DNA of 64,000 nt from Tridacna crocea (GCA_943736015.1 OX031061.1:55434192-55498191), one strand, 5' to 3'; positions 10,428-23,034 are shown, counted from the first letter of the stretch. Notes: a model not told the origin generated them from the sequence alone. Made by a program: numbers and translations.

Positions 10428-11236
10428 AACCAAAGTATTGCTATTTTAAAGCTGTTTCGGTCTCTATACCTATACGACTTGTCCTAACCTATAGAACTAT
10501 CATGGGATTTTTGTAAAGACAGTTTTAACAAATAACCATTAAAGCGTCACTTAAGGCAAAGTGAAATTTCCATAAACACGGTCTTTCCAATTTTAATGCT
10601 TTCTTTTTCTTTTTAATTTGCTCAGAATATCTATCATTCTGTTTACACCAATTACATCCAAGGGCAGATCGCACATTCCGACAGCAAATTATATTTTGAC
10701 AAAAAGAAAAAAAAATCCCCTACATATCTTTTTCGAAACGGAGAATTTGATTTTTCCAGTTAAAATACAATTGTACCGTTTGTCACTCTATTTTGAAATT
10801 TATTTAGCTTTCATTTACACTTCAAATAACTTGAACACATTTATGCAAAATCTGCGAAGTAAAGGAATTACGTTTTCGTCATGTAAGACATTTCAAGTCA
10901 TGGCTTAGAAACAGTAAACTTTTAATCAATAGTAAAATCAAAATCTTAATATTCAAGTCTTCTATTAGTATAGATATATAGTGTAAATTAGAGTGAACAG
11001 CTAAGCCATGAATAAGTAACCTCACTTTTAAAATCTATCCCCCGAAACAAAATCCATCTACGTTAAAAAACTTCAACAACATTTTGAAGAGAAAAATTAA
11101 AAAAATTGATATAGTGATTTGAACACCAACTATATTGATATAGGGTGCAACTGATTTTGTTTGAAATTTGGAACTTCATAAGTTGAGAGTGAAAAAAAAA
11201 TATACCTACGGGATAAAGGCAACAAAGTTCTCAACA
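10428..11236. other. no recognisable feature
   Basis: AT-rich. A 96-codon open frame at 10618-10908 has no motif and a composition matching the background. Confidence 0.45.
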
Positions 11237-11237
11237 T

Positions 11238-11592
11238 GTTATTACCATCCTAACGCTTCAAGTGCAACATGGAATAAAATTTCTTGTTAGTCTATAAAAA
11301 AGGTTTTATACAGATATAATATTTTTGCACAGTTCTGACAGACCAGAAATTCCTTTGATGTCTATCTTGAAATTATTTTTCGATACTTTTGTTAGTTTCC
11401 AGAAAAGGTAGGTAACTGTAACCTCCCTTTGTAATAAGAATATAGTGGTTTTAGATTTATAAATGATGATTCTAAAAAAAAACAAAGAGGAAAAAATGAC
11501 TCGCTGAAATTAGTGCAAAAATACAAATTTTTAAGTAAAGTTCATTGTGAAGGATAATATTATAGTGGAAATGGCTGTAGGGGTACTACCTG
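11238..11592 (+). mobile_element. TTAAGGTAG element, diverged copy
   Basis: Internal blocks ATTCCTTTGATGTCTATCTT, AGGTAGGTAACTGTAACCTC and TTATAAATGATGATTCTAAA match the family. Both termini are mutated. Confidence 0.65.
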
Positions 11593-11698
11593 AAAATAGC
11601 CATTATATTCATACCGTTAATTACACACTCTGAACTGCACATACATGTATGTGTAAGATTTGTTGCTTTTATTACGTAGCGGCAATTTTGAATTGACA

Positions 11699-12262
11699 AT
11701 TTTCTTTGTACAATGACACCGGTCTGCATTTGTGAAACTGAATGAAAACAGAAATTAAAAGATTACACCATCAACAGCTTTAGAAAAGTGATCATAAAAA
11801 TACAGAAAACTCTGCAAACCTAATATGATTGTAATGTCAATGAATTATGCAGGTTAGACTGAAGAAAAATCAAGTTGACGTTTGACATTTTGCAGGATGT
11901 AAAAGTAATGTTATCCGCCGGACCAGAAAGGGAGAGATCTTGCGATATATTACAGGCGCAGTTTAATTATGCAAATGTAATAAATTTCATGGCGTGTGGG
12001 TAGTTTTATTTTGTAGCATATGTTATATCGGTGCAATGTTGACAATATTTCTTTAGAGCACGGAAATGTAACTCATGTTTTAGACGTATGCACAAAGGGC
12101 AAGGTATGTTCTAAAATAGGCAAGTTGACAATTTATGGATATTACACAAAGCCACAGAAATAGATTATTTCACAGAGCTCCAGATAGAGGGAGTGATTTC
12201 GATTTCAAAATTGAAAATATTAATCATTCTCCACTAAAAGAAGAGAAGAAGAGAAGTAATGA
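11699..12262 (+). mobile_element. R6 repeat copy 2, uninterrupted
   Basis: A direct repeat of 6002-6535 continuing straight into CTCCACTAAAAGAAGAGAAG. It shows the empty site of the T insertion at 6536-6983. Confidence 0.8.
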
Positions 12263-12822
12263 ATGTAGAATGCAATCACCTGACCATGTATCAACTATCA
12301 ATGGCCGATAACTATGTTGGTAAGTCTTGGTGTTACTATTCCAGGTCCTATGAAATCGATCACTGGCTGATCTAAATTTGGGTTAATTCGAGAAAGCTGA
12401 ACCTGCAATTTCGAAGTTCCTGTTTTGGAAAGCAGCACATGGCCTGGAACTGTGTCGTATTTATTGGTTTATGAAATATCATAACTGCATTTAGAGATTA
12501 GGCTACAGTATTGTTATTTGAATTGGAGAACAAATCAGGCAGGTGTTTTTGCTGTTATGATGACATGGGATTGGAGGTTCGAACTGAAAATTATACAAAA
12601 TTAGACTGCAGACTAAATATTGCAGTTTTTGGCCATATAAAGGTTTAGTGGCTAGGTAATTACAGTGATGTACTCTTTCTTTATTACTTTATTACCTGTG
12701 ATGCTTTGAATCGTTTAACCGAGTCGGCAATAATGATAAAATTAGTCATTTAAAAAAAAATGCTCACTTTGTATAATATTGAAAGCGTGAATTTCAAATT
12801 TTGATACTTTTAGATGTTTGTA
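12263..12822. other. no recognisable feature
   Basis: Nothing supported. A GTAAGT at about 12321 lacks a convincing exon upstream. Confidence 0.45.
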
Positions 12823-13082
12823 TTATATGGCTTGTAACACGAGAATAGGAGCATTTGGACATTTGCGTAAAGTGTCGTCTCGGATCAGCCTGCGCAATCC
12901 GCGCAGGCTAATCCGAGACAGCACTTTACGACTATATTAGATTTAGTGCTACAGCAGTCTTGCACAAAACAAAAAATTACATAAAAACGGAAAGTGTCGT
13001 TTAGGACTGCGCAGGCTGATCCGAGACGACACTTTACGCAAATGTCCAAATGCCCCTTTTCTCGTGTTGCAGGCCATATAGG
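12823..13082. mobile_element. PalA MITE, complete copy
   Basis: Ends TATATGGCTTGTAACACGAG and CTCGTGTTGCAGGCCATATA are inverted. The left hairpin (12869-12929) is intact. The right hairpin (about 12991-13035) has lost part of its outer arm (TTTAGGACTGCGCAGGC). Spacer words as in the other copies. Confidence 0.85.
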
Positions 13083-13425
13083 CATCAAACTGATCCAATA
13101 CAAACAGTTTTGACACTGTGATGATAGCGCACTGTTCATTAGGACATAAAAGTACTTGCAAAGCTGCGGGATACACCAATAAAATTTGATCGACGTCTGT
13201 TTCACATCAGCATTTCTCACAAATCTTTAGCTTTTGCTGCCTACATATTGGTAGATTGCATTTTTGTTTGTTTGTCCACTGACCACGTATAAAATTGTAC
13301 ATGCAAGTTATATTGACGAAGTTTCGGTCCTTTTTCCACAGTGGTTCCGTTTTCATTAAGAAAGTGGCGTTAATTCCATTTTTCTCTTATCCGAGACAAA
13401 AATCATTATGATTGTAAGCTTCACT
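13083..13425. other. no recognisable feature
   Basis: Nothing supported. Confidence 0.45.
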
Positions 13426-13500
13426 CATTTTGTCGTCTGCAAATGCTTTCAATGTGGAAAAGTTCAAAATTTTCCCATTTAGAAAAGAGTTGAAGACAGT
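13426..13500. mobile_element. pbM2 terminal fragment
   Basis: TTTTGTCGTCTGCAAATGCT, then TTCAATGTGGAAAAG and the degenerate end ATTTAGAAAAGAGTTGAAG, match the terminal quarter of pbM2. Confidence 0.5.
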
Positions 13501-13614
13501 TTAAACGGGAGACGCTGTATACACGGGGTAATTTTAAAAACAAATTACCAATAAAGCATTGAACTTGTGAAGAAACATAGACCATTTTAGCAAACTACGG
13601 GATGCGCATGCCAA

Positions 13615-13856
13615 AGTAATGCAGAGAGATGACTCTCTCCTACAAAATGATCCATGGGTTATTTTTCTACGTAGGGGAATGACCCTGGTCATTATTCTAC
13701 AAAGAGAAGTAACCCCAGAGGTCACTTTTCTACGTAGAATAATGACCCGGGTCATTCTTCTACGTAGTGAAATGACTTCAGGGGTCATTTCTCTACGTAG
13801 AATAATGACCCGGATCATTTTGAAGGAGAAGGTCATTTCTCTGCATTACACAGGCA
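13615..13856. mobile_element. TACGTAG palindrome-array element, medium copy
   Basis: Ends TAATGCAGAGAGATGAC and GTCATTTCTCTGCATTACAC. Five or so TCTACGTAG centres are separated by CCCGGGTCATT-type words. The copy is diverged, and the left terminus has lost GCCGGTG. Confidence 0.7.
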
Positions 13857-14069
13857 AGCATGTTTCTACGAATAGAAATCCGTATTTTTTTATTTAGAAG
13901 TTGAATTACAGAAGCATGTAAAATCGCTGTTTTGGGGGGGAGGAGTCTATTTACAGTATTGAGATTTTATTCTACCGCATGTGTTCGGGATGTACAGAGG
14001 TGTAGGTGTGAGGATGTTTTTTTTTTTTTTAAAGTCTCGATGAGACGATTCTAATGAGTATCAACAACA

Positions 14070-14139
14070 TGGGGTTTAGTGGAGAATAATTGATATTTTC
14101 AATTTTGAAATCAGAATCGCGCCCTCTATTTGAAGCTCT
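14070..14139 (-). mobile_element. R6 fragment, reverse orientation
   Basis: The reverse complement reads agagggcgcgattctgattt .. TCAATTATTCTCCACTAAAC, the junction region of R6 without the T insertion. Confidence 0.55.
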
Positions 14140-14162
14140 TGGTATGATAACATGGAACTATC

Positions 14163-14480
14163 TTGTGTTTTATTTTAAAACTGTTAACAAAACTATTTCA
14201 ATGTTGGCACTGGAATTTAATCATAACTTCAGCTCCAGTGAGAGCATGTGTAATGCATAACAATAAGAGAGGACAGGGGATAAAAGATTGCATTTCAAAA
14301 ACATTAATTGCGTTTCTGTCATCTCATTCCGAGTACTCAAGGACACTTCAATCTGTATTATTCAGTGTTCAATGTGTCGCAGTGATTAGTTTTTGCATGC
14401 AGCCGTTTCCTTTATTCACCGCAAATTGATGGAAACGCGGCAGTTCTAGATCTTCAGTCAAAGCCTTACTGTTTGACAGG
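14163..14480. other. no recognisable feature
   Basis: One 88-codon frame without motif or conservation evidence. Confidence 0.4.
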
Positions 14481-15228
14481 CTAACACTTGACGTTTCGGC
14501 TTGAAACAAGTAGTCTGAGCCAGACAAAAGATTCTCAGCCTGACTAAGTCGTTCCAACCTAACACAATAGGTTGCAGCCAGACACAATATGTCTCAGCCA
14601 GACACAAGACGTCCCAGCCAGACACAAGATGTCTCAGCCAGACAAAAGACATCCCAGCCTGACACAATAGGTTTCTGCCAGACAAAAGAAATCTTAGCCT
14701 GACACAAGACGTCGAAGCATGTCACAAGACGTCTCAGCCTGACACAAGACGTCACATGATGTCACAAGACGTCCCAGCCTGACACAAGACATCACAGTAT
14801 GTCACAAGACGTTCCAGCCTGACACAAAGCGTCCCAACCTAATACAACCGGTTTCAGCCAAGCACAAAAAGTTCCAGCCTGACACAAGACGTCCCAGTAA
14901 GACACAATAGGTGTCAGCCAGGCACAAGAGGTACCAACCTGACACAATAGGTTTCAGCCTGGCACAGGCGTCCCAGAATGTCACAACACGTCCTACCTTG
15001 TTCCTGCCTTACACAAAACGTCCCAGCCTTACACAAGACGTCCCAGCCTTACACAAGACGTCCCGGCCTAACACAATAGGTTTCAACCTGACACGAGAAG
15101 TCTCAACTGGACAGAAAACGTCCGAGCCTTACACAAGACGTCACAGCCTTACAGAAGACGCCCCAGCCTCAAACACGACGTCTCAACCTGACACGAAAAA
15201 GTCTAAACCTGACACAATACGTATTCAA
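14481..15228. repeat. 20-bp minisatellite, about 37 units
   Basis: The repeating unit is close to CACAAGACGTCCCAGCCTGA, with a variant CACAATAGGTTTCAGCCAGA. Long frames on both strands arise because the unit lacks stop codons in several frames. They are not genes. Confidence 0.9.
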
Positions 15229-15300
15229 GCCTATCAGATGGGTAGGTTTCCAAACTGGAGTAAGAAAAATAAAGAGAACTGGACTAGCAAAAGGGGATTT

Positions 15301-15533
15301 TAGGCATCTTTGTGATGCATTTAACTAAATAAGTCACCATATTACTGTAAGTCCATAAAATCCATTCTGCCTAACAACTTATTGAATCGAGGGGTAGCAT
15401 GGTACTTGGGCATGTAGGAAATTCAATATTACCCAATACGTTTCGACCAAGGTCAGCCTGTGCGTATTGCACAGGCTGACCTGGGTCGATATTTTTTGCA
15501 GTTACATAAAACTCACTTTTCCACAAAGCATAG
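15301..15533. mobile_element. PalB element, left end degraded
   Basis: Contains the family words TAAGTCACC.TATTA and TCCATAAAATCCATTCTG. The hairpin TCAGCCTGTGCgtattGCACAGGCTGACC (written with a break: 11-bp arms, 5-bp loop) lies at about 15452-15480 and the right end is CTTTTCCACAAAGCAT. Confidence 0.7.
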
Positions 15534-16397
15534 CCCAAATGTTCAACGGTGGGTGAGTGAGACCACGGAATTTTGCAAATAACCTTGACATTTTCTGTCT
15601 AATCTCCAGACCTCTTTCTCGTGGAGGTAATCAAAGTAATGAAAAACACCGTTCCCCAGAAATTATTAGAAAATGAAGGCTGTCAAATGTCGTTACCGTT
15701 TCTTCATCAAGTGACTAGGGTGACAACAGGCATGTATATCAGCCATTGATTACTGTCACAATAAAACACTCGTCGCTGACGTCAGTTTGTGTCCGGAATT
15801 TTAAGGACGAAGCCCGAGTCACGGTAGTAGTAAAAACGCATACTAGCAATTGAATAGAGTCACAATTAAGAACTCGACCACGCCAAAGTTTGTGTCCAAG
15901 AATGATAGTCAAAGACAAGCGAAAGTAACCATACAATAGGGTACATTTAGGCACATTAAAAAACCTCATTGCGCGGAGTTTTCCCGGAAAGAAATGATTA
16001 ATAGCATTCTGGCAAAAGGGTGCTTATTATGCATCACGAAGTTGTACTAAACACCTTTTTGCCAGGACATGGCCCATTTCTTTTTGGTGTAAACTATAAT
16101 TAAAATCACCTTTAGTCCAGTTCCATCTTTTTCAGGGCGACGGCTGACATCTAAAGGCTTCGTTGGTTTCGCACACTTCCAGGTTAAGGATCTTTGGAGC
16201 TTGGCCTTAAGGCTCTCTTATGCGACAAAACACAGATAGCGAGATTTGAACCAAAAATCATCAGGTTTATAAGTCGGTAGCCCTTACAAAAAAGCCATAC
16301 AAGAACCTATATGATATTAATGACGATCATTTATAAAGATAAAAAAGCCTATAAAAGACTTGTAAATTTAGTTTTCAATAACTTAAAGCTGCAGGAT
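15534..16397. other. no recognisable feature
   Basis: No exon or repeat family identified. Frames here are short. Confidence 0.4.
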
Positions 16398-16611
16398 TAT
16401 AGTTTTGTGGCGAGTTTGCCTCATCAATATGTATGTGTCGGTTTTATAGGGTTACAGACACAAAAAGACAATATTACAGCAAAGAATTCGTCTGGAAATC
16501 TTCAAAAGAATGATTGACACGGTAATGGAACAAAGTCGTTTGTATCAATTTGCCGACAAACTTTCTTCTTGGTGTTACTTATTGTCGTATTTGCGATCGA
16601 TCAATACTTAG
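16398..16611 (+). pseudogene. exon-like repeated segment, copy 1
   Basis: Homologous to 23440-23667. An acceptor-like GTTTTATAG ends at 16449. From GGT at 16450 a frame of 53 codons ends with TAG at 16609-16611 and contains RLEIFKRMIDTVMEQSR, then YQFADKLSSW. The first 38 or so codons stay in register between the copies. A one-base length difference in the T-run (CTTTCTTC here, CTTTTCTTC in copy 2) then shifts the frames apart. Two copies with the same intron-exon-like boundary suggest a duplicated terminal exon or a fragment carried by a mobile element. I do not recognise the protein. Confidence 0.3.
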
Positions 16612-17520
16612 AAACACTTACTTTACGAATTTATACAGAGCTCAAGTGGGTACAGCATGGTTCGATTTCAGTAGTTCCTATTCTTTAAGCGTTTCACTAT
16701 TTTAGGCGTACTGAATTTACTGACTTTTGACCTCTTTGGTACTGATATGACATAGTTCTAGAAAGACAGACAGTACCCAATCAAAGAGATATGTGACGAG
16801 AGAGGGAAATGCGGGTTTTATGAATATTCGTAAAGCATTGTACTAAGCAAGTAGTCGCATTTATGGATACACTCTGGGTTGGGGTATTTTTCCTTGCACT
16901 GGTAGACTGTTTTGGTGAAGACCCAGAAATTTTGGAAGGCTGTAAGCTCAGAAAGATATGACGCATTTTAACTGGTTGGGGTTTCTTGTCATTGAACGGA
17001 CATATTCAGATAAGAAAATATCAAATGTTCAAGCCATTACCAAACAACAACTGTTTAGCTTACACAATTGCAAGAACCCTTCGATAAAACCAGAAGTACA
17101 TGTAGTTTTCAGTAGTTCAAAATGTAGTGGGAAAAGGAAAAATTGCTTGTAATAAGCAGTGTCTCCTTTTTCTATATTATTTATTTACACATACTGTGAG
17201 ATGCTTTACAACATATGTATGTTAAACTGCATCACTGTCTATTAACCATTGCCCCTATACAAGTGCTTGTACAGGCCTGTATAGAAAAACAGCATTTGAA
17301 AACCTTGTTTGAAAAATAAGAAATGTTTTTATTTATCGATCTCTATTCTTTTTTTTATCTATTTTGTAAAGTTTCTAAAGATAAATTGTGTTTTGTTTTG
17401 ACATATTTGTTATAAATACCCTGATGCTTTCACTTTGGAAAATGTAATAAAGTATTTTATGCCTAATAGGCTTCTTGATATATGTTAGATTTTAGAACCA
17501 AATTATCATTTGAGCTACGT
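16612..17520. other. no recognisable feature
   Basis: A 64-codon frame at 16958-17152 has no known motif. Nothing else supported. Confidence 0.4.
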
Positions 17521-17612
17521 TTAATTTGTCGTTTGCAAATGCTTTCAGTTTGGTCGAATCCAAAAGTTTGTCGCTTGGTAAAAGGTTAGGAGATCAAAAG
17601 TTTTGAAGCAGA
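17521..17612. mobile_element. pbM2 terminal fragment
   Basis: TTGTCGTTTGCAAATGCTTT, then AAAGTTTGTCGCTTGGTAAA, matches the terminal quarter of the family. Confidence 0.5.
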
Positions 17613-19880
17613 CAAATTTTTTTCAATTTTCACCCCACCTTGAAATGAAAATTAAATTCTAATACCACGATGATAATAACCGATTGTGATTGGCCAGTAA
17701 TACTTAGAGATCGGCTTTTAAAGATAACATTTACTCGTTTTCACCAAGTTTTCAGCCATATGGTTAACATCCTTACTTTATCAAACCATAATCACACTTG
17801 TGTAATCATGCCAGATATTCTTGTTGATGGCTGCACGGTTGTACAGACTGCAACTGATAGAAAATGCATTTCACGATTTTGAAGTCTTCCAAGTTATTGT
17901 TGTTGTCGTTCCCGGTTTGTAATAATGACAAATCCTTTGGGTTTCTTTACACCGTAGACCACATTTTATCGATTGTTTACCAATGTTAAGAAAGCTGACC
18001 AGTATTTCAACAATTGAACAGTTTTACACACTAGAAAGTTTTAACTATGTGTTTTTCCCCGGCTGTATAAATGTATCCTGAACATAAATACTAGTACTCT
18101 TTGCTAATAGCAGTATTGACCGGTCACATTCGTTCAATATATTTACCGTGGTAGGCTTATTGATGCGTAAACTGCATTTCGCAATATGTGAAACAAACGG
18201 AGTTAGATTTAAAAAGAAAAAAAGATCATTAGGACCTTTTAGGTCTAGGATGTACGTTAAAGTATAGTTCTTAACGATGTGGTAGACTATCATTATCTTG
18301 GCGAGTACTCTTCTTACATTGCGATCTCTACTTTAAATTGTCATGCTCTCATGGAAATATATGTAGTTAACTATTCTTATTAGATTGTTTGTTTGTTGTT
18401 CACCGCTGTTACATTCGGTGAATTTATGTCCCTCGCCTTGTGTAAAAAAAAACTATCTAAACACTTCAGTGGTATTTGAGTATAAAAGTGGGTTTTAATG
18501 GGTAAGTTAAAATATTCAGTATAATAAGGACCTTGCAAAACGAACATAGACTTCTTTAGAGCACGCCTAAAACAAATCTCAAAAGGGCTGGCATAAGACT
18601 GACGGAGTTGCTTACAAAAGGTAAATGTAGATACTTTGTAGACACAATGTAGATACTTTGATATAAATACTTTGATTATTTGACAAATAATAAAAATAAA
18701 TAATAAATAAATGAATAAATAAGTAAAAAGTGATAGAATTAAATCTAAAAAAACTATCTTCAAACATGTAAAGGTTAAAGAGAATCGGCATAAAACTCCA
18801 GGAGGAGTTTCGCACACAAGTTATAATAGTGAACGGAGCTGTGGAACCATGGAATCCAAGAATGCCGAATACCATGTTCCCGTGTTTCTTCAAAAAGGTG
18901 GAGGGGCAAAAACAAAAATACTTATTTCAAGGCGGAAGACCCTGATCAGGTTGGATAGGTCCGTATAATACAGAAAGAATTGCAAGACTCGGACAAAAAT
19001 CGGTACGACAAAATTGAGATGCAGAACTAAACTATTTGCGACATGAAACAAAGACATATATTACGTAAAGTTGAATTATAGCTAATGTTTATTAAATGTT
19101 TGTTTTCGAAATATATTACAAACGATCATGCAGTGTAGATCCAAGATAAAACTTCAGACCTTTGCTAAGGTTCACTCTGAATCTGCCAGATCACGATAAG
19201 AATAAATGTCGCATTTGGTATTATCTGTGTATATCAAATTTCTGTTCAAGTAATGGACTCGTAACTTGCGTTTAATGGCAATGTTCTATGTTATATGTGG
19301 CCATATTCCGTAAAATAAAATCTAAATGGGACCGTTTGTATGGAGATGAAAAATGTTTTTTGACTTAAAATGCTCTTTCAGAGCTAAATCAATGAGAACT
19401 TTATAAATATATATAGCAAGCTAGATCAACAAAACACGGCATCGACAAATCTTTGTTTCTTATAGTTTGTTCCAAAGAAATGATACGTATTTAAGCTGTA
19501 GAACTAGACTGTCTTTTGCCCATAAAGTACTGAAACCGACTTACGTATGTTGTCTTTTTGGAGACCGCATATTTTAAGATCAGAACATGCCCGTTTTAGA
19601 TCTACAGTGTCTCCTACTTTGTTTTACATTTTGGCCAAAACAACCTTGATAGCACAATACTTCAGACATTTTCCCAATTTTATGGTTAAGTACTCGAAGA
19701 GTTTATCTTTGAATTAAAAGAAGTCTTCACGGTAAGGCTTTTTTGAATGACTTTTTACTGCTTACAGAAATCGTCGGATTACTGCCAAACTTCTAAACGA
19801 TTTCAACGAAAATTTTAAGTCAGAGTTGAAAATCCAAGAACCGTGGTTTGTAAGTTTCATTGCTAGGGCTGTTTTACAGT
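17613..19880. other. no gene recognised
   Basis: AT-rich sequence. Around 18620-18730 there are duplicated GTAGATACTTTG words and AATAAATA runs. The longest frame (minus strand, 18380-18817) is low-complexity Leu/Phe/Ile/Tyr sequence without a domain. Confidence 0.4.
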
Positions 19881-19883
19881 TAG

Positions 19884-19925
19884 GAAAAGTTAGGGCCAAG
19901 ATCAGAATGCTCATTCACGTTCTGT
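19884..19925. mobile_element. pbM1 hairpin remnant
   Basis: AGGGCCAAGATCAGAATGC followed by ACGTTCTGTCCGCAAAA resembles a collapsed pbM1 core. Weak. Confidence 0.3.
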
Positions 19926-20060
19926 CCGCAAAAATCTATCTGAGTCACGCCTCGCAGGCTAAGGGTACAGCATGCAATACATTTTCGGTTTACTTCAAAA
20001 CCTCGTTCTTGTTACATGCTGTAGTTACGAGGTTTTTGAAATACACCGACGATATTTCTT

Positions 20061-21038
20061 TTTGTCCTGGAACTGACCGTTATCATTTTCTTTCTTTCAC
20101 TAATGTCTTTTCTTCATCGATACTTGTGAACGACATATTGTAGAAATTTCCTTACGGACAGTTTTTTTTAAGAAAAAACTTTGAACATACAAGGCTCATC
20201 ATGTCTCAAGGAGATTACAGTAAAAGAAATGAGATATGGGCCACTGGGCTCGTTTCTAAGAAATTTGCCTTTGAAAAGGGTATATGCAATACCGAAATTA
20301 AGCTTATATTGGCTTCAAAGCGCCTTTCTTTAAAATTAAGTTAAATAGGAAAATTACTGGAAAAATATACATGCATTCATAATTTTACCGGTACTAAAAA
20401 CTTATATTTTTTGCACAAATATATAAGCCTGGTTTTTCAAAGCTTGGTAATTGTAAAATTATGCATGATTTACATGGACCATTTAGTTAAAAAGGGAGAT
20501 AATTTGACCGAATTGTGGGGTTTATCCTGGAAAAATACATACTTTCAAACTGACAGATTTTTCTTAAAATTTTCACACTTATAAATAGTATTAATTCTAA
20601 ACACAAAGAAAAAATAAAAATTGCACATATCCGTGTTTGTTTTGTCAGAAAAAAAGGTTTAATTACAATGTGGGTTATTTTTTCAAGGAAAAAAATAAGA
20701 TAAATAGCTCGGCAGACATAGTGGGAAAATGAGAAATTGCTCAATACAGGTGATGTCTAACAACAATTTTCAAAGTGGAAATAGCTATACTTTCTACAGC
20801 TTTAAATTTCCCGCATTTGTGCCCTTGCTTGTGCGTAACGTCGTTTCAGTAGCATTATAATTATTTCACCGTGACAATTCAAACATCCGTTTTTTCTCTC
20901 TAAACCAGTACCACCTGAAGACAGTGCCTCTTGTTTTTGTGCACCAATAGTTTTATTTGCAAAAAATATATAGGTGCTCTTTGATTCAGTAACCGCGACA
21001 AAAATACATGCGCAGTAAGATGCGCGCGAAAATTTGTC
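20061..21038. other. no recognisable feature
   Basis: AT-rich. Nothing supported. Confidence 0.45.
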
Positions 21039-21304
21039 ATATGGAGCACAACACGCGAAAAGGTGCATTCGGACATTTGCGTAAAGTGTTGTCTCGGATT
21101 AGCCTGCGCAGTCCGCGCAGGCTAATCCGAGACGACACTTTACGACTACATTAGATTTTGTGTTACAGTAGACTTGCGTAAAACAGAAAATCACATAAAA
21201 TCGGAAAGTGTCGTTTCGGATTAGCCTGTGCGGACTGAACACGCTGATCCGAGACGACACTTTACGCAAATGTAAGAATGACCCTTATGTCGTTACAGGT
21301 AAAA
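21039..21304. mobile_element. PalA MITE, complete copy
   Basis: Left hairpin at about 21084-21142 is a near-perfect inverted repeat around GGATTAGCCTGCGCAGTCC. The right hairpin (21205-21265) is mildly diverged. Outer ends TCATATGGAGCACAACACGC and CGTTACAGGTAAAACTG are degraded. Confidence 0.8.
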
Positions 21305-21785
21305 CTGGCATTTTTTTCTTTTTCGCCGTTTTATTTTGATAGAGGATTATATTCTGTTACAGCATGTCCACCAATATTTCAATGTTGATATCAACTCGGA
21401 CTCTTTTCTAAGTAAAAAATAAAATCTGTTCGTTTTATGAAGTTATTATATACTTAAAGAAAATTGACTTTTCCAGTTAATATTGATTCCTCATTTTCAG
21501 ATTTTAGGAAGAGAAAATAACTCTTCTATCCATTTTCCGTTCGCAGATATATAACTTGTGTATAGGCGGAGGACTTATTTTAAAAATCGGTGTAAAGATA
21601 ATACATTTGGAAGAACTCCTGTTAGGGTCACGGCAGTTTCAAAAGTGCCCAATTGTCCATAAAGAGATGCTATTTTGCTCGCCAGTGGCTTACTTATTAC
21701 TTTTTTCTTTCATGAACTCGTTTGATAAAACTCATACTAGATCCTATTTATACAAATAAGCCGCGCTTTGTCAAAAAGGGGTTTA
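21305..21785. other. no recognisable feature
   Basis: Nothing supported. Confidence 0.4.
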
Positions 21786-21790
21786 ACACT

Positions 21791-23034
21791 TAACAACACA
21801 ATGACGACTCGACATTCCAGCTCGACATTCCATCTCAAGGGCCAGCTCAACAGCAAAAATACTAGATCCATGTCCGTTGAGCCAGCTCGACATTCCAGCT
21901 TAACCGCTAGCTCAACAGCAGAAATGATTATACATATGTTTCAACCAATGTTCGTTGAGCCAGCTCGACATTCCGGCTGAACCACCAGCTCAACAGCAAA
22001 ATTGCACATATATATCAAAATCAAAGTCCGTTGAGCCAGCTCTACATTCCAGCTCAACGGACTAAGCTGGCTCAACAGACATTGATCGAAGCATATGTAT
22101 AAATATTTCTACTGTTGAGCTGGCGGTTGAGCTGGAATGTCGAGCTTGCTCAACGGACTTTGATTTTGGCATAGATGTGTATTTTTGCTGTTGAGCTGGC
22201 CGTTGAGCTGGAAAGTCAAGCTGGCTCAACGGACTTTGATTTTGACATATATATGTATTTTTACTGTTGAGCTGGAATATCGAGCTAGCTCAACGGACAT
22301 TGATCGAAACATATGCATAAGTATTTTAACTTTGAGCTGGCGATTGAGCTAGAATGTCCAGCTGGTTCAAAGGACGTTGCTTTTTACATATATATGTATT
22401 TTTGCTGTTGAGCTGGCCATTCAGCTGGAATTTCGAGCTGGCTCAACGGACATCGATCGAAGCATATGTATAAGTATTTTTACTGTTGAGCTGGCGGTTA
22501 GGCTGGGATGTCGAGCTGGCTAAACGGACTTTGATTTTGACTTTATATATGTATTTTTGGTGTTGTGCTGGTGGTTGAGCTGGAATGTCGAGCTGGCTCA
22601 ACGGACATTGATCGAAACTTATGTATAGGTATTTTAGATGTTGAGCTAGCGGTTGAGCTGGAATGTCGAGCTTGCTCAACGGACTTTGTTTTTTACATAT
22701 ATATGTATTTTTGATGTTGAGCTGGTTGTTGAGCTGGTGGTTTAGCTGGAATGTTGAGCTTGCTCAACGGACATTGATTGAGACATATGTATAAGTATTT
22801 TTACTGTTGAGCTGGCCGTTGAGCTGGAATGTCGAGCTGGCTCAACGGACATGGATCTAGTATTTTTGCTGTTGAGCTGGCCGTTGAGCTGGAATGTCGA
22901 GCTGGCTCAACTGACTTTGATTTTGACATGTATATATATTTTTGCTGTTGAGCTGGAATGTCGAGCTGGCTCAACAAGACTGGTGTTGAGCTGAATGTCG
23001 ATTACTGAGCGTTGAGCAAACTTCAAGGACCCCC
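21791..23034. mobile_element. foldback-like element, left-truncated copy
   Basis: Same minisatellite as 4008-5612. Units run forward from about 21810 to 22063, then in reverse complement to about 22975. The switch lies at CAACGGACTAAGCTGGCTCA. The right terminus GAGCGTTGAGCAAACTTCAA matches the inverted end of the complete copy. The left terminus is missing, so no target duplication is visible. Confidence 0.8.

Noticed and set aside
13619..13897. Frames through the TACGTAG element
   Set aside because: They follow the palindromic array and exist on both strands.
14911..15303. 130-residue frame on the plus strand
   Set aside because: It crosses the 20-bp minisatellite; repeat artefact.
18380..18893. 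Overlapping minus-strand frames of 145 and 93 residues
   Set aside because: Low-complexity Phe/Ile/Tyr/Leu translation of AT-rich DNA with AATAAATA runs; no domain.
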